Notes under the pieces: generated by a model
What the model saw: only the letters and a program-made list of their open reading frames with translations
Databases searched by the model: none
What the model was told of the DNA's origin: nothing
Made by a program: the position numbers and the translations under genes
Shown here: positions 8,265 to 17,266 of the stretch, in pieces
How the letters are laid out: the number at the start of each line of letters is the position of its first letter
How positions within the stretch are numbered: position 1 is the first letter of the stretch
DNA from: Streptomyces sp. MST-110588
Lineage (GTDB): Bacteria; Actinomycetota; Actinomycetes; Streptomycetales; Streptomycetaceae
Reading direction: 5' to 3'
Assembly (NCBI RefSeq): GCF_022695595.1
Contig: NZ_CP074380.1
Coordinates: 310,001 to 374,000, forward strand
Length of the DNA stretch: 64,000 nucleotides

Positions 8265-9259
8265 AACCCTTCCGCTACGAGGTGCCCAACGACGCCTTCA
8301 CGGCCGCGGCGATGCTGACCGACGAGCCGGGAGCCGCCTTCCTGGGCGGGGGTACGAACCTGGTCGACCTGATGAAGCTGGGGGTGGAGACGCCCGCGTT
8401 CCTGGTCGACGTCAGCCGGCTGCCGCTGGATGAGGTGACCCGTACCGAGACCGGCGGGCTGCTGATCGGCGCCACGGTACGCAACAGCGCGCTGGCCGCG
8501 CACCCCGCCGTACGGGCCGGTTATCCGGTGCTCTCCCAGGCGCTGCTGGCCGGGGCGTCCGAGCAGTTGCGCAACATGGCCACCACCGGCGGGAACCTGC
8601 TCCAGCGCACCCGCTGCCTGTACTTCCAGGACGTCGCCAAGCCCTGCAACAAGCGGCGGCCGGGCTCGGGCTGCCCCGCGCGTACGGGTGTCCACCGCGA
8701 TCTGGCGGTGCTCGGCGCGTCGGAGCACTGTATCGCCACCCACCCTTCCGACATGGCCGTGGCGCTGGCCGCGCTGGACGCGCAGGTCCACTGCACGGCG
8801 GCCGGCGGGTCCCGGTCGCTGCCGCTGACCGAGCTGCACCGGCTGCCGGGGGACGCGCCCGAGCGGGACACCGTGCTGCGGCACGGTGAGCTGATCACCG
8901 GTGTCGAGCTGCCCTCCCCGGTGCCCGGTGCCCGTTCGGCCTACCGCAAGGTCCGCGACCGGGCCTCCTACGCCTTCGCGCTCGCCTCCGTCGCCGCGGA
9001 GCTGCGCGTACGCCAGGGGCGGGTGGAGCACGTACGGCTGGCGTTCGGCGGGCTGGCGGCCAAGCCGTGGCGGGCGGAGAGCGCGGAGGAGGAGCTGCTG
9101 GGCGCGCCGGCCACCGAGGAGAGTTTCGTGCGTGCCGCCGAGGCCGAGCTGCTCGCCGCGCGCCCGCTGAGCGAGAACGCCTTCAAGGTGCCGTTGGCGA
9201 GGCGGCTGGCCGTCGCCGTGCTGACGGATCTTGCCGCACCCGACGCGAGGGATCAGTGA
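8261..9259 (+). CDS. Molybdenum hydroxylase FAD-binding subunit with extra Fe-S motif
   Basis: A 332-aa medium subunit of the CO dehydrogenase flavoprotein type. FAD-binding features include AAFLGGGTNLVDLMKLGVE near residue 30 and NMATTGGNLLQRTRC near residue 105. The segment CLYFQDVAKPCNKRRPGSGC carries clustered cysteines, with a further Cys before ATHPSDM. That pattern corresponds to the additional [4Fe-4S] site described in the PaoB subunit of E. coli aldehyde oxidoreductase. Start ATG 8261 and stop 9257-9259 overlap the neighbouring genes. Substrate cannot be read from the sequence. Confidence 0.9.
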   Translation: MKPFRYEVPNDAFTAAAMLTDEPGAAFLGGGTNLVDLMKLGVETPAFLVDVSRLPLDEVTRTETGGLLIGATVRNSALAAHPAVRAGYPVLSQALLAGASEQLRNMATTGGNLLQRTRCLYFQDVAKPCNKRRPGSGCPARTGVHRDLAVLGASEHCIATHPSDMAVALAALDAQVHCTAAGGSRSLPLTELHRLPGDAPERDTVLRHGELITGVELPSPVPGARSAYRKVRDRASYAFALASVAAELRVRQGRVEHVRLAFGGLAAKPWRAESAEEELLGAPATEESFVRAAEAELLAARPLSENAFKVPLARRLAVAVLTDLAAPDARDQ

Positions 9260-11367
9260 TGAACACCAGCTCCTCCCTTCCTCCCTCCGCCGCGCTGGGC
9301 TCGCCCGTCGCCCGTCTGGAGGCCGGTGAGAAGGTCACCGGCGCAGCGCGTTACGCCTGCGACCACCTGCCGCAGGGCATGCTGTACGCCTGGCCGGTCC
9401 CGGCCGGCATCGCGCGCGGGGGTCACCTCCGTGGGCGCCGAGGCGGTACTGGCCGACCCGGACGTGGTGGCCGTGCTCAGCCACGAGAACGCGCCGCCTT
9501 TGAAGGAGGGGGACGACGCGACGCTGATGGTCCTGCAGTCGCCGCACGTGGCGCACCGCGGCCAGATCGTCGCGCTCGTCGTGGCCCGGACCCTGGAGGC
9601 GGCGCGGGACGCGGCCCTGACGCTGCCCGTCACTTATCAGGAGGAACCCCACGACGTTGTGCTGACGCTCGATCACCCGGGGGTGTACGCCCCGCAGGAG
9701 GCCAACGGCGGGCAGCCCGCCGACCGGGAGCGCGGGGACTTCGACGCCGCCTTCGCCGCCGCGCCGGTCCGTATCGACGCGCTCTACACCGTGCCGCCGC
9801 TGCACAACCACCCGATGGAGCCGCATGCGACCACCGCCGTGTGGGAGGAGGACCGGCTGACCGTCTACGACTCCAACCAGGGGTCGACCGCCGTCCACAA
9901 GGCGCTGACCGGGCTGTTCGGGCTGTCGCCGAGCCAGGTGCGGGTGGTCACCCCGCATGTGGGCGGCGGGTTCGGTTCCAAGGGCACCCCGCGGCCGGTG
10001 GTCGTCCTGGCGGCCATGGCCTCATGTGTCACCGGCCGTCCCGTGAAGCTGGCGCTGCCGCGTCAGCAACTGCCGGCCGTCACCGGCCACCGCTCCCCCA
10101 CCCTCCAGCGCCTGCGCCTGGGAGCCGACCGTGAGGGGCGCATCCAGGCGCTGGCCCACGAGGTCACCACGCAGACCTCGACCGTCAAGGAATTCGTCGA
10201 GCAGGCCGCCTCTCCCAGCCGTGTCATGTACGTCTCCCCGCACAGCCGCACCACCCACCGCGTCACCCGCCTCGACGTGCCCACGCCGTCCTGGATGCGG
10301 GCGCCGGGCGAGACGCCGGGAATGTTCGCGCTGGAGTCGGCCGTCGACGAACTCGCCCAGGCGTGCGGCATCGACCCGGTGGAGCTGCGGCTGCGCAACG
10401 AGCCACGGACCGAGCCGGACAGCGGCCGGGCCTTCAGCAGCCGGCAGCTCACGCGGTGTCTGCGCGAGGGGGCCCGGCGCTTCGGCTGGGAGCGGCGCGA
10501 TCCCACGCCCGCGAACGACCGGCGGGGACGGCTGCTCATCGGAACGGGAGTGGCCGCCTCCACCTATCCGGTGATCGTCTCACCCGCGAAGGCCCGGGCC
10601 CACGCCACGGAGGACGGCCACTTCCACGTACGGGTCGACGCCACCGACATCGGCACCGGCGCCCGTACCGTCCTGACCCAGATCGCCGCGGACGCCCTGG
10701 GCGCGCCGATGGCGCGGGTGCGCGTGAGCATCGGGTGCAGCGACCTGCCCCCGGCGGGGTCGCGGGCGGCTCCAGCGGCACCGCGTCCTGGGGCTGGGCG
10801 GTCCACAAGGCGGCCACGGAGCTGCGCCGGAAGCTGGCGGAACACGGCACTCCGCTTCCCGCCGACGGCCTGACGGCGGACGCGGACACCGCCGAGGACG
10901 TCAAGGCCGGGCAGGAGTACGCCCGGCACGCCTTCGGCGCGCAGTTCGCCGAGGTGCAGGTCGACTCCGCCACCGGTGAGACCCGGGTGAGCCGTCTGCT
11001 GGGGGTCTTCGCCGTGGGCCGGATCCTCAATCCGCGCACCGCCCGCTCCCAGTTCCTGGGCGCCATGACCATGGGCCTGGGCATGGCGCTGACCGAGGGC
11101 AGCACCATGGACGCGGAGTTCGGTGACTACGCGGAGCGCGACCTGGCCTCGTACCACGTGCCCGTGAACGCCGACGTCCGGGACATCGAGGCCCACTGGC
11201 TGGAGGAGGAGGACCCCCACCTCAACCCGATGGGCTCCAAGGGCATCGGCGAGATCGGCATCGTCGGTACGGCCGCGGCCGTGGCGAACGCGATCTGTCA
11301 CGCGACCGGCCACCGCCCGCGCACCCTTCCCGTCCGACCCGATTCCCTTTTGCCGCATTTGCCCTGA
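9259..11367 (+). CDS. Molybdenum hydroxylase large (molybdopterin-binding) subunit (two frameshifts)
   Basis: Catalytic subunit that binds the molybdenum-cytosine dinucleotide type cofactor. Recognisable pieces are the N-terminal VARLEAGEKVTGAARYACD, the PLHNHPMEPHATTAVW and GGGFGSKG motifs, the MRAPGETPGMFALESA loop, the GGSSGTAS segment, and the C-terminal GIGEIGIVGTAAAVANAI, which contains the catalytic Glu position of this family. Two indels occur: one extra G in the run 9418-9422 and one missing G in the run 10756-10759. They cancel, giving 702 aa, close to PaoC-like length. The subunits together would oxidise an aldehyde or N-heterocycle. In this cluster an aldehyde is a plausible intermediate, but a role in the pathway is unproven. 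Confidence 0.88.
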
Positions 11368-11839
11368 ACGCCGGGACGTTGGGAGGGGACAGGAGAGAGA
11401 GTCTGGACGGTCCGCGGAAAAAATACCGGAAGGTTACTGGAGGTAACCTCCAGTTCCCGTATCGGAACACGGCCGAAAACCGCTGGGCACCCGGATATCG
11501 CAGGAATGTTTCACAAGGCGCACAGGTTCCGGCGGGCAGGCCCGCGGGCCGCCCGCAGGCCCCCTTCGGGCACCGCCCGATGTCGGCCAACTCGTTCTCG
11601 TACTGCGAAGAGCGCATATGGGATGACGTATAAAGGAACCACCGTCGGCGGGAGCCCGTCATGCTCATCGAAGAGCCGCCGGGGAGTGCGGACCGTGCGC
11701 CGCCGGGACATCGAGGTCCCGAAAGATCCGGTGGATTGTCCGTGGCGCATCGGGGGGATGCACTGCACATGCAGGTAATGGGCCCGGGGGCGCGGTGGCA
11801 GTCCTGGCACCGCCCTCCCATCGGCAACAGGGACGAGGA
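11368..11839. promoter_or_regulatory. 472-bp gap before first SARP gene, with nested inverted repeats
   Basis: No supportable gene. At 11432-11453 two overlapping inverted repeats are seen: GGTTAC-TGGAG-GTAACC (11432-11448) and CTGGAGG-TAA-CCTCCAG (11437-11453). They lie about 390 bp before the SARP start, too far for a core promoter but possible as a regulator site or a stem-loop after the hydroxylase operon. A GGACGAGGA ribosome site precedes ATG 11840. Confidence 0.5.
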
Positions 11840-13822
11840 ATGACCGGCGGCGAGTTGCTGCGTTTCACCGTGCTCGGCCGGCTGCGTGCGTGGCAGGGCG
11901 ACAATGAGGTGCAGTTGGGTTCGCGTCAGCAAAGAACTTTGCTGGCGTTGCTGTTGCTGCGCCAGGGAGAACCCGTCACGACCGACGCGCTCGTGGACGC
12001 CATGTGGGGGCAGGACCCGCCCGCCCGCGCGGTGGGTACGTTGCGTACGTACGTCTCCCGGCTGCGCAAGGTCCTGGAACCGGAGCCGGGCGGTGGCGCC
12101 GCCCCGAGCATCCTGGTGTCCGTATGGGACGGATATGCGATACGGCTCCCCCGGGAGGCCGTTGATCTCGGCGATTTCGACAGCTATGTCGCCGGGGCCG
12201 AGCGGGCGCGCGCCGCCGGACGGCTCGCCGAAGCACGGGACATGCTCCGCGCCGGCCTGGCCTTATGGGGGGACGAGCCGCTACCGGGGCTCTCCGGACC
12301 CGGGATCCAGGCACAGCGCGACCTGCTGACCGAGCGTCGGCTGATGGCGCTGGAAGCCCGCTTCGACCTGGATCTGCGGCTGGGTGAGCATGCCGCGGTG
12401 ATCGGCGAACTGACGGCGCTGGCCGCCCGGCACCCGCTGCGCGAGCAGCTCTGCGGCCTGCTCATGCTCGCGCTGCACCGCAGCGGGCGTACGGCGGAGG
12501 CGCTGGCCGCCCATGAGCACACCCGGCGCACGCTCGCCGACGAGTGCGGGCTGGAGCCGGGGCCCGAGCTGACCGCGCTGCTGCGGCGCATCACGGCGGA
12601 GCAGGCCCGCCCGGCCGCGCCGGAGCCGGAGCGGGCGCCCGGGACCGCCCGCGGGCCCTCGTCGCCCGCGCCCGCCCAGTTGCCCGGGGACATCGCGGAC
12701 TTCACGGGCCGCGGGCGCGAGGTGGCGGAGCTGTGTGCGCTGCTGGACGCGCCCGAGGGGTCGGCCGCGACGGTGGTGGCGGTCTCCGGCATCGGCGGGG
12801 TGGGCAAGAGCGCGCTGGCCGTCCACGCCGCCCACCAGGTCCGTACGCATTTTCCGCAGGGCCAGCTCTACGCGGACCTGCGGGGCCCGGACGGGCAGCC
12901 GGTCGATCCGGCGACCGCGCTCGGATCGTTTCTGCGCGCCCTGGGCGTGCCCGACACCGACGTGCCCGAGGGACTGGCGGAACGGGCCGGGCTCTTCCGT
13001 ACCCGTATCGCCGACCGGCGGCTGCTGATCCTGCTGGACAACGCCCGGGACGCCGGACAGATCCGGCCGTTCCTGCCCGGGACGGCCTCCTGCGCCGTCC
13101 TGGTCACCAGCGCCACGAAACTGGCCGGCCTGCCCGCCGCCCGGCTGCTCCACCTGGACGTCATGTGTCCCGAGGAGGCGGGCGCGCTGCTGCGGCGGGT
13201 GGTCGGCGAGGAGCGGGCCGACGCGGAGCCGGAGGCGACCGCCCGGCTGGCCAGCACCTGCGGCTGGCTGCCGCTGGCCCTGCGCATCGCCGCCGCCCGG
13301 CTGGTCACCCGCCCGTCCTGGACGCTGTCCTACCTGGCCGAGCGGCTGTCGGACCAGGAGCGGCGGCAGGCCGAACTGCGGGTCGCCGATCTGGCGGTGG
13401 AGACCGCCTTCCAGCGGGAGTACGGCCGCCTGGACGACCAGCAAAAGCGCACCTTCCGGCTGCTGTCGCTCGCCGACGCGCCGGACATCACCTCGGCGGT
13501 GGCCGCCGTGGCGCTCGACCGGCCGCAGGAGGACGTCGAGGCTTTATGCGAGTCGCTGGTCGACGCGAGCCTGCTCGAATCCCCCGCGCCCGGCCGGTAC
13601 CGCTTCCACGACCTGCTCAGATCCTTCGCCCGCGGCTGCGCACGGGCGGAGGAGAAGTCGGTGACCCGCGCGGAGGTCCGGCGTCGGCTCGTAAGGAGTT
13701 ATGTGCCGCCCTGCGGCCGGTTTCTGCAGGCGGTCATCCCCTCACGAACCGCCCTGCGAGAGAGCGCGGCGGCCGGACCGGCCCTCCGCCGCGTAGTGGC
13801 CGTGTCGGGCTGCTCGGCGTGA
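11840..13822 (+). CDS. SARP-type regulator with NB-ARC domain, C-terminally short
   Basis: AfsR-like activator, 660 aa. Residues 1-95 form the winged helix (FTVLGRLRAWQG, QQRTLLALLLLRQGEPV, GTLRTYVSRLRKVLEP). Residues ~100-250 are the bacterial transcriptional activation domain, ending LEPGPELTALLRRI. After an Ala/Pro linker the NB-ARC region has Walker A GIGGVGKSALA, Walker B RRLLILLDNA and later GWLPLALRIAAARL. Unlike its neighbour it ends soon after HDLLRSFARGC and has no TPR repeats; the last ~45 residues are not recognisable, so the tail may be truncated or frameshifted. SARPs activate antibiotic genes by binding heptamer direct repeats; candidate boxes lie at 17206-17234. Start ATG 11840 fits a good ribosome site. 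Confidence 0.9.
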   Translation: MTGGELLRFTVLGRLRAWQGDNEVQLGSRQQRTLLALLLLRQGEPVTTDALVDAMWGQDPPARAVGTLRTYVSRLRKVLEPEPGGGAAPSILVSVWDGYAIRLPREAVDLGDFDSYVAGAERARAAGRLAEARDMLRAGLALWGDEPLPGLSGPGIQAQRDLLTERRLMALEARFDLDLRLGEHAAVIGELTALAARHPLREQLCGLLMLALHRSGRTAEALAAHEHTRRTLADECGLEPGPELTALLRRITAEQARPAAPEPERAPGTARGPSSPAPAQLPGDIADFTGRGREVAELCALLDAPEGSAATVVAVSGIGGVGKSALAVHAAHQVRTHFPQGQLYADLRGPDGQPVDPATALGSFLRALGVPDTDVPEGLAERAGLFRTRIADRRLLILLDNARDAGQIRPFLPGTASCAVLVTSATKLAGLPAARLLHLDVMCPEEAGALLRRVVGEERADAEPEATARLASTCGWLPLALRIAAARLVTRPSWTLSYLAERLSDQERRQAELRVADLAVETAFQREYGRLDDQQKRTFRLLSLADAPDITSAVAAVALDRPQEDVEALCESLVDASLLESPAPGRYRFHDLLRSFARGCARAEEKSVTRAEVRRRLVRSYVPPCGRFLQAVIPSRTALRESAAAGPALRRVVAVSGCSA

Positions 13823-13980
13823 CGGGCCGTCACCGAGCAGGGTGAGGGAGGCAGGGAAGGCGAGGGAGGCCGGAGCCAAGGGGCGACACGGCCGGATGGA
13901 GCCTCCGGTAGGAGCGCGGAAGAGAGCTAGGCTAATGGGGCATTCCATGGCAAACCGCTCTCCCCGTCTTGGAGTTGACC

Positions 13981-16900
13981 ATGCGCGCCCCGTCCCCCTC
14001 CCCCTCCCCGTCCACCCCTCTCCCTTCCCCCCTGCGCTTCTGTGTCCTTGGCCCGCTGCGCGTGCTGGTCGACGGAAAGGAGACGCCGGCCGGACCGCCG
14101 CAGCAGCGCGCGGTGCTGTGCGCGCTGCTGCTGCGCCCCGGCCGGCGCGCGTCCACGCATGCGCTCGTGGACGCCGTGTGGGGCGCCGACGCCCCGGCCC
14201 TGGCGCTCGGCGCGCTGCGCACGTACATATCGCGGCTGCGGCAGTCGCTGGAGCCCGAGCGGCTGCCGCGCGGCGCGGCGCGGGTCCTGGTCTCCGGCGA
14301 CTTCGGCTACGCGCTGCGGCTGGACCCGGACGCCGTGGACCTGACGGACTTCGACCGGCAGGTGCGCGGGGCCGACGAGGCCCGCCGGGCCGGACGGCTG
14401 GAGGAGGCGCGGCGGTCTCTGGTCTCGGCGCTGGAGCTGTGGCGGGGTGAACCGCTGGCCGGTATCCCCGGGCCGTACGCCGCCACCCAGCGGCGCCACC
14501 TCTCCGAGCGGCGGCTGACGGCCCTGGAGGCACGCTGGGAGGTGGAGCTGGAACTCGGCGGGCACACCTCCGCCATCGTCGGCCTCGGTGCGGTCGCCGT
14601 CGAACATCCCGTACGGGAACGGCTCCAGGAACTGCTGATGACCGCCCTGTACCGGGCGGGCCGCCAGGCCGAGGCGCTGGAGGTCTACGCCCGCACCCGC
14701 AAGGCACTGGTCGCCGAGATGGGGCCGAGCCGAGCCCCGCCCTCGCCGGCCTCCAGCGGCGCATCCTGGCCGGCCAGGAACCGGCCCCCGACCGATGTGT
14801 GACCGCGGAGAGCAGCCCCGTCCCCGCCATCCCTTCGGCACGGACCGCCGCGTCTCCCGCCGCCTCCCTGGTACGGACCGCCACCTCACCCACCACCGCG
14901 CTGCGGCTGCCCGCGGACACCGCGGACTTCACCGGGCGCGAGGAGGTCGTGGCCCGGCTGTGCGAGGCGTCGGCCAACGGGCAGGTGGTGGCCATCAGCG
15001 CGATCAGCGGTATGGGCGGCGTCGGCAAGACCGCCCTGGCCGTGCATGTCGCCCATCGGGTACGTGACCGCTTCCCCGACGGGCAGCTCTTCGTGGACCT
15101 GCGGGGCAGCGAGACCAGCCCCGCCGAACCCGCCCGGGTCCTGGGCGACTTCCTGCGCGCCCTGGGCGTGGACCCCGGGCACGTCCCGGCGCTGACCGCC
15201 GAGAGCGCGGCCCTGTACCGCTCGCTGCTGGCCGACCGCAAGGTCCTGGTCGTCCTGGACAACGCCCGCGACCTCGCCCAGGTTCGCGATCTGCTGCCCG
15301 GTGGCCCGGGCTGTGCGGTGCTGCTGACCAGCCGGGCCCGGCTGGTCGGGCTCAGCGGGGCCACGCTGGTCGACCTGCGGGCCCTGTCGCCCGATGAGGC
15401 GATGGCGCTGTTCACCCGGATCGTGGGCGTGGAACGCGTACGGGCCGAACGGGAGGCCGCGCTCGCGCTGCTCGCCGACTGCGGCCATCTGCCGCTGGCG
15501 ATCCGTATCGTCGGGGCCCGGCTGGCCGCGCAGCCACGGCAGCGGATCGGGCGGACCGCGACGGCGCTGGCCGACGAACGCCGCCGGCTGGCCGAACTGT
15601 CCGGCGGCAGCGACGCGGTGGAGACGACGTTCCGGCTGGGGATCAGCCAGCTCGACGCCGAACAGGGGCGGGCCTTTCGGCTGCTGGCCCTGCCCGACGT
15701 GCCGGAGGTGACGCTGTCCGCCGCGGCGGCGCTGCTGGGCCGCTCGGAGCAGGACGCGGAAGCCCTGTGCGAGACCCTGGTCGACCTGAGCCTGCTGGAG
15801 TCCGTGGCGGCGGGCCGCTACCGGTACCACGACCTGCTGCGGCTGTTCGCCCGTCAGTCGGCGGCCGAGGAACTGCCGGCCGAGGAGCGGGACGCCGCGC
15901 TCGCCCGGCTCCTGGAAGCCTCGCTCGCGGTCGCCCGGGACGCGTACCGCACCGCGACGGCGGGCGACGCCTTCCCCACCGACAGCGGCTCCAGGAGCGG
16001 TACCAGGTCCCCCGCGTCCCTGCGCCCGGTCGGCCGCTTCGCCACCCAGAAGCAGGCCACCGCCTGGCTGCTGGACGAGCAGCCCACCCTGCTGGCCCTG
16101 GTGGAGCAGGCGTCGGGCATCTGGCGGATCCCGGCCGGCCTGTGTGCCGACCTGCTGCTGGCCACCGATCCGCTGGGGCGCAACAGCACCCAGCCGTACG
16201 GGCTGGAGCGGGCGGCGCGGGCGGTGTGCGCGGCGGCCGAGCGGGCCGGCGACGCCGGGGCCGAGGCCATCGCCCGGTACATGCTGGGCGGCGCGTTCGC
16301 CATCCGCTTCGACCTGGCCGCGGCCCTGCCCGATCTGCGCCGGGCGGCCGACATCTGCCGCCGTACCGGCCGGCCCGCGCTGCTCGCGCACGTGCTCAAC
16401 GCCCTGGGCGGCTGCGCCTTGGGGCTGCGCGACTTCCCCGCCGCGCTGGCCCATTTCTCCGAGGCGCTGGCGCTGACCGAGTCCGCCGGCAGTCCGAGCT
16501 GCCGGGCCTTCACCCTGGGGTTCCTCGGTATCGCGCAGTTGGCGACGGGTCAGCCGCAGGCCGCGCTGGAGTCCGGACAAAACGCCCTGGCGATCACCCG
16601 GGAGACCGGTGACAGCTCGGGCGAGGCCAACGCGCTGCGCAACCTCGGCCAGATCTGCCTGTGGACGGGGCGGACGGAAGAGGCCCTGGACTGTCTGCAC
16701 CGCAGTCTCGACCTGTGGCGCGGGGCCGGGTCGCTGTTCCGCGAGTCGCTGCTGCTGGGTGCGCTCGCCGAGGCCCACAACATGGCGGGGCGGCCCGAGG
16801 AAGCACTCGGGTACGCGCAGGAGGCCCGGGACATCGCCGCACGGCACGGCGACGGCTACTTCCTGGGCCGGGCGCTCGCCCAGCTCGGCCACGCCTGGGC

Positions 16901-17033
16901 GGCCCTGGGCCGGCCCGAGCAGGCCGCCCCCGCCTACCGGCGGGCACACGAGTTGTTCACGGGGCTCGGCATGCCCGACGCCCAGGACATCGCGTCGCAC
17001 GTACAGAATCTGAAGGACGTAAAAGGCGCGTAA
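13981..17033 (+). CDS. Full-length SARP-NB-ARC-TPR (AfsR-like) regulator (one frameshift)
   Basis: A 1017-aa activator after frame restoration. A Pro/Ser-rich leader precedes the winged helix (FCVLGPLRVLVDGKETPAG), then the activation domain and NB-ARC (Walker A GMGGVGKTALA, Walker B VLVVLDNARD, GHLPLAIRIVGARL). From ~residue 720 there are TPR-like helices with recurrent motifs (FPAALAHFSEALALTE, GEANALRNLGQICLWTG, AEEALGYAQEA-like). One G is missing in the run 14721-14724, exactly at the junction EMG-AEPSPALAGLQ. ATG 13981 is chosen because GGAG lies six bases upstream; TTG 13969 is possible. NB-ARC/TPR parts usually gate the DNA-binding half with nucleotide or partner signals. It precedes the biosynthetic operon and is its likely direct activator. 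Confidence 0.9.
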
Positions 17034-17102
17034 AGGACGTACGGAGCAGACGAGTTCACATATCGAATACTTGACCGCATCAACGGAAAAGTTGACGACG
17101 GC

Positions 17103-17119
17103 ATCAACAAGCTGTTGAT
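17103..17119. promoter_or_regulatory. Inverted repeat ATCAACA-AGC-TGTTGAT
   Basis: A perfect 17-bp inverted repeat with 7-bp arms and a 3-bp centre, 164 bp before the P450 start. A related GCATCAAC also occurs at 17077-17084 and again at 17101-17108. It may be an operator for a second regulator of the operon; the spacing and loop are too short for a typical terminator. Confidence 0.4.
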
Positions 17120-17205
17120 CGAGGATCGACGCAGGTACGGCGCCCATCGCGCAAGGCGGTGGGCGCCGTCGCGCGTCCGGCGCCCGGCTACCCGCTGATA
17201 CCTCG

Positions 17206-17248
17206 TTGACAGTTCATTGACCGGTCGCTGATTTGCCCGTGCCAGGCT
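17206..17248 (+). promoter_or_regulatory. Candidate SARP box: three heptamers with 11-bp period, and -10 region
   Basis: Heptamers TTGACAG (17206), TTGACCG (17217) and CTGATTT (17228) are spaced exactly 11 bp apart. Eight bases after the third repeat is CAGGCT (17243-17248), in the place of a -10 element. This matches the known architecture of SARP-dependent promoters: heptameric direct repeats on one helical face with the last 8 bp from the -10. The arrangement is seen; binding by the adjacent SARPs is inferred. Confidence 0.6.
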
Positions 17249-17266
17249 CGTTCCTGCCTGCCCCCG

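Noticed and set aside
7683..11367. Carbon monoxide dehydrogenase
   Set aside because: The large subunit lacks a recognisable CO-dehydrogenase active-site loop (AYRCSFR type), and the medium subunit has the extra Fe-S motif of PaoB-like aldehyde oxidoreductases.
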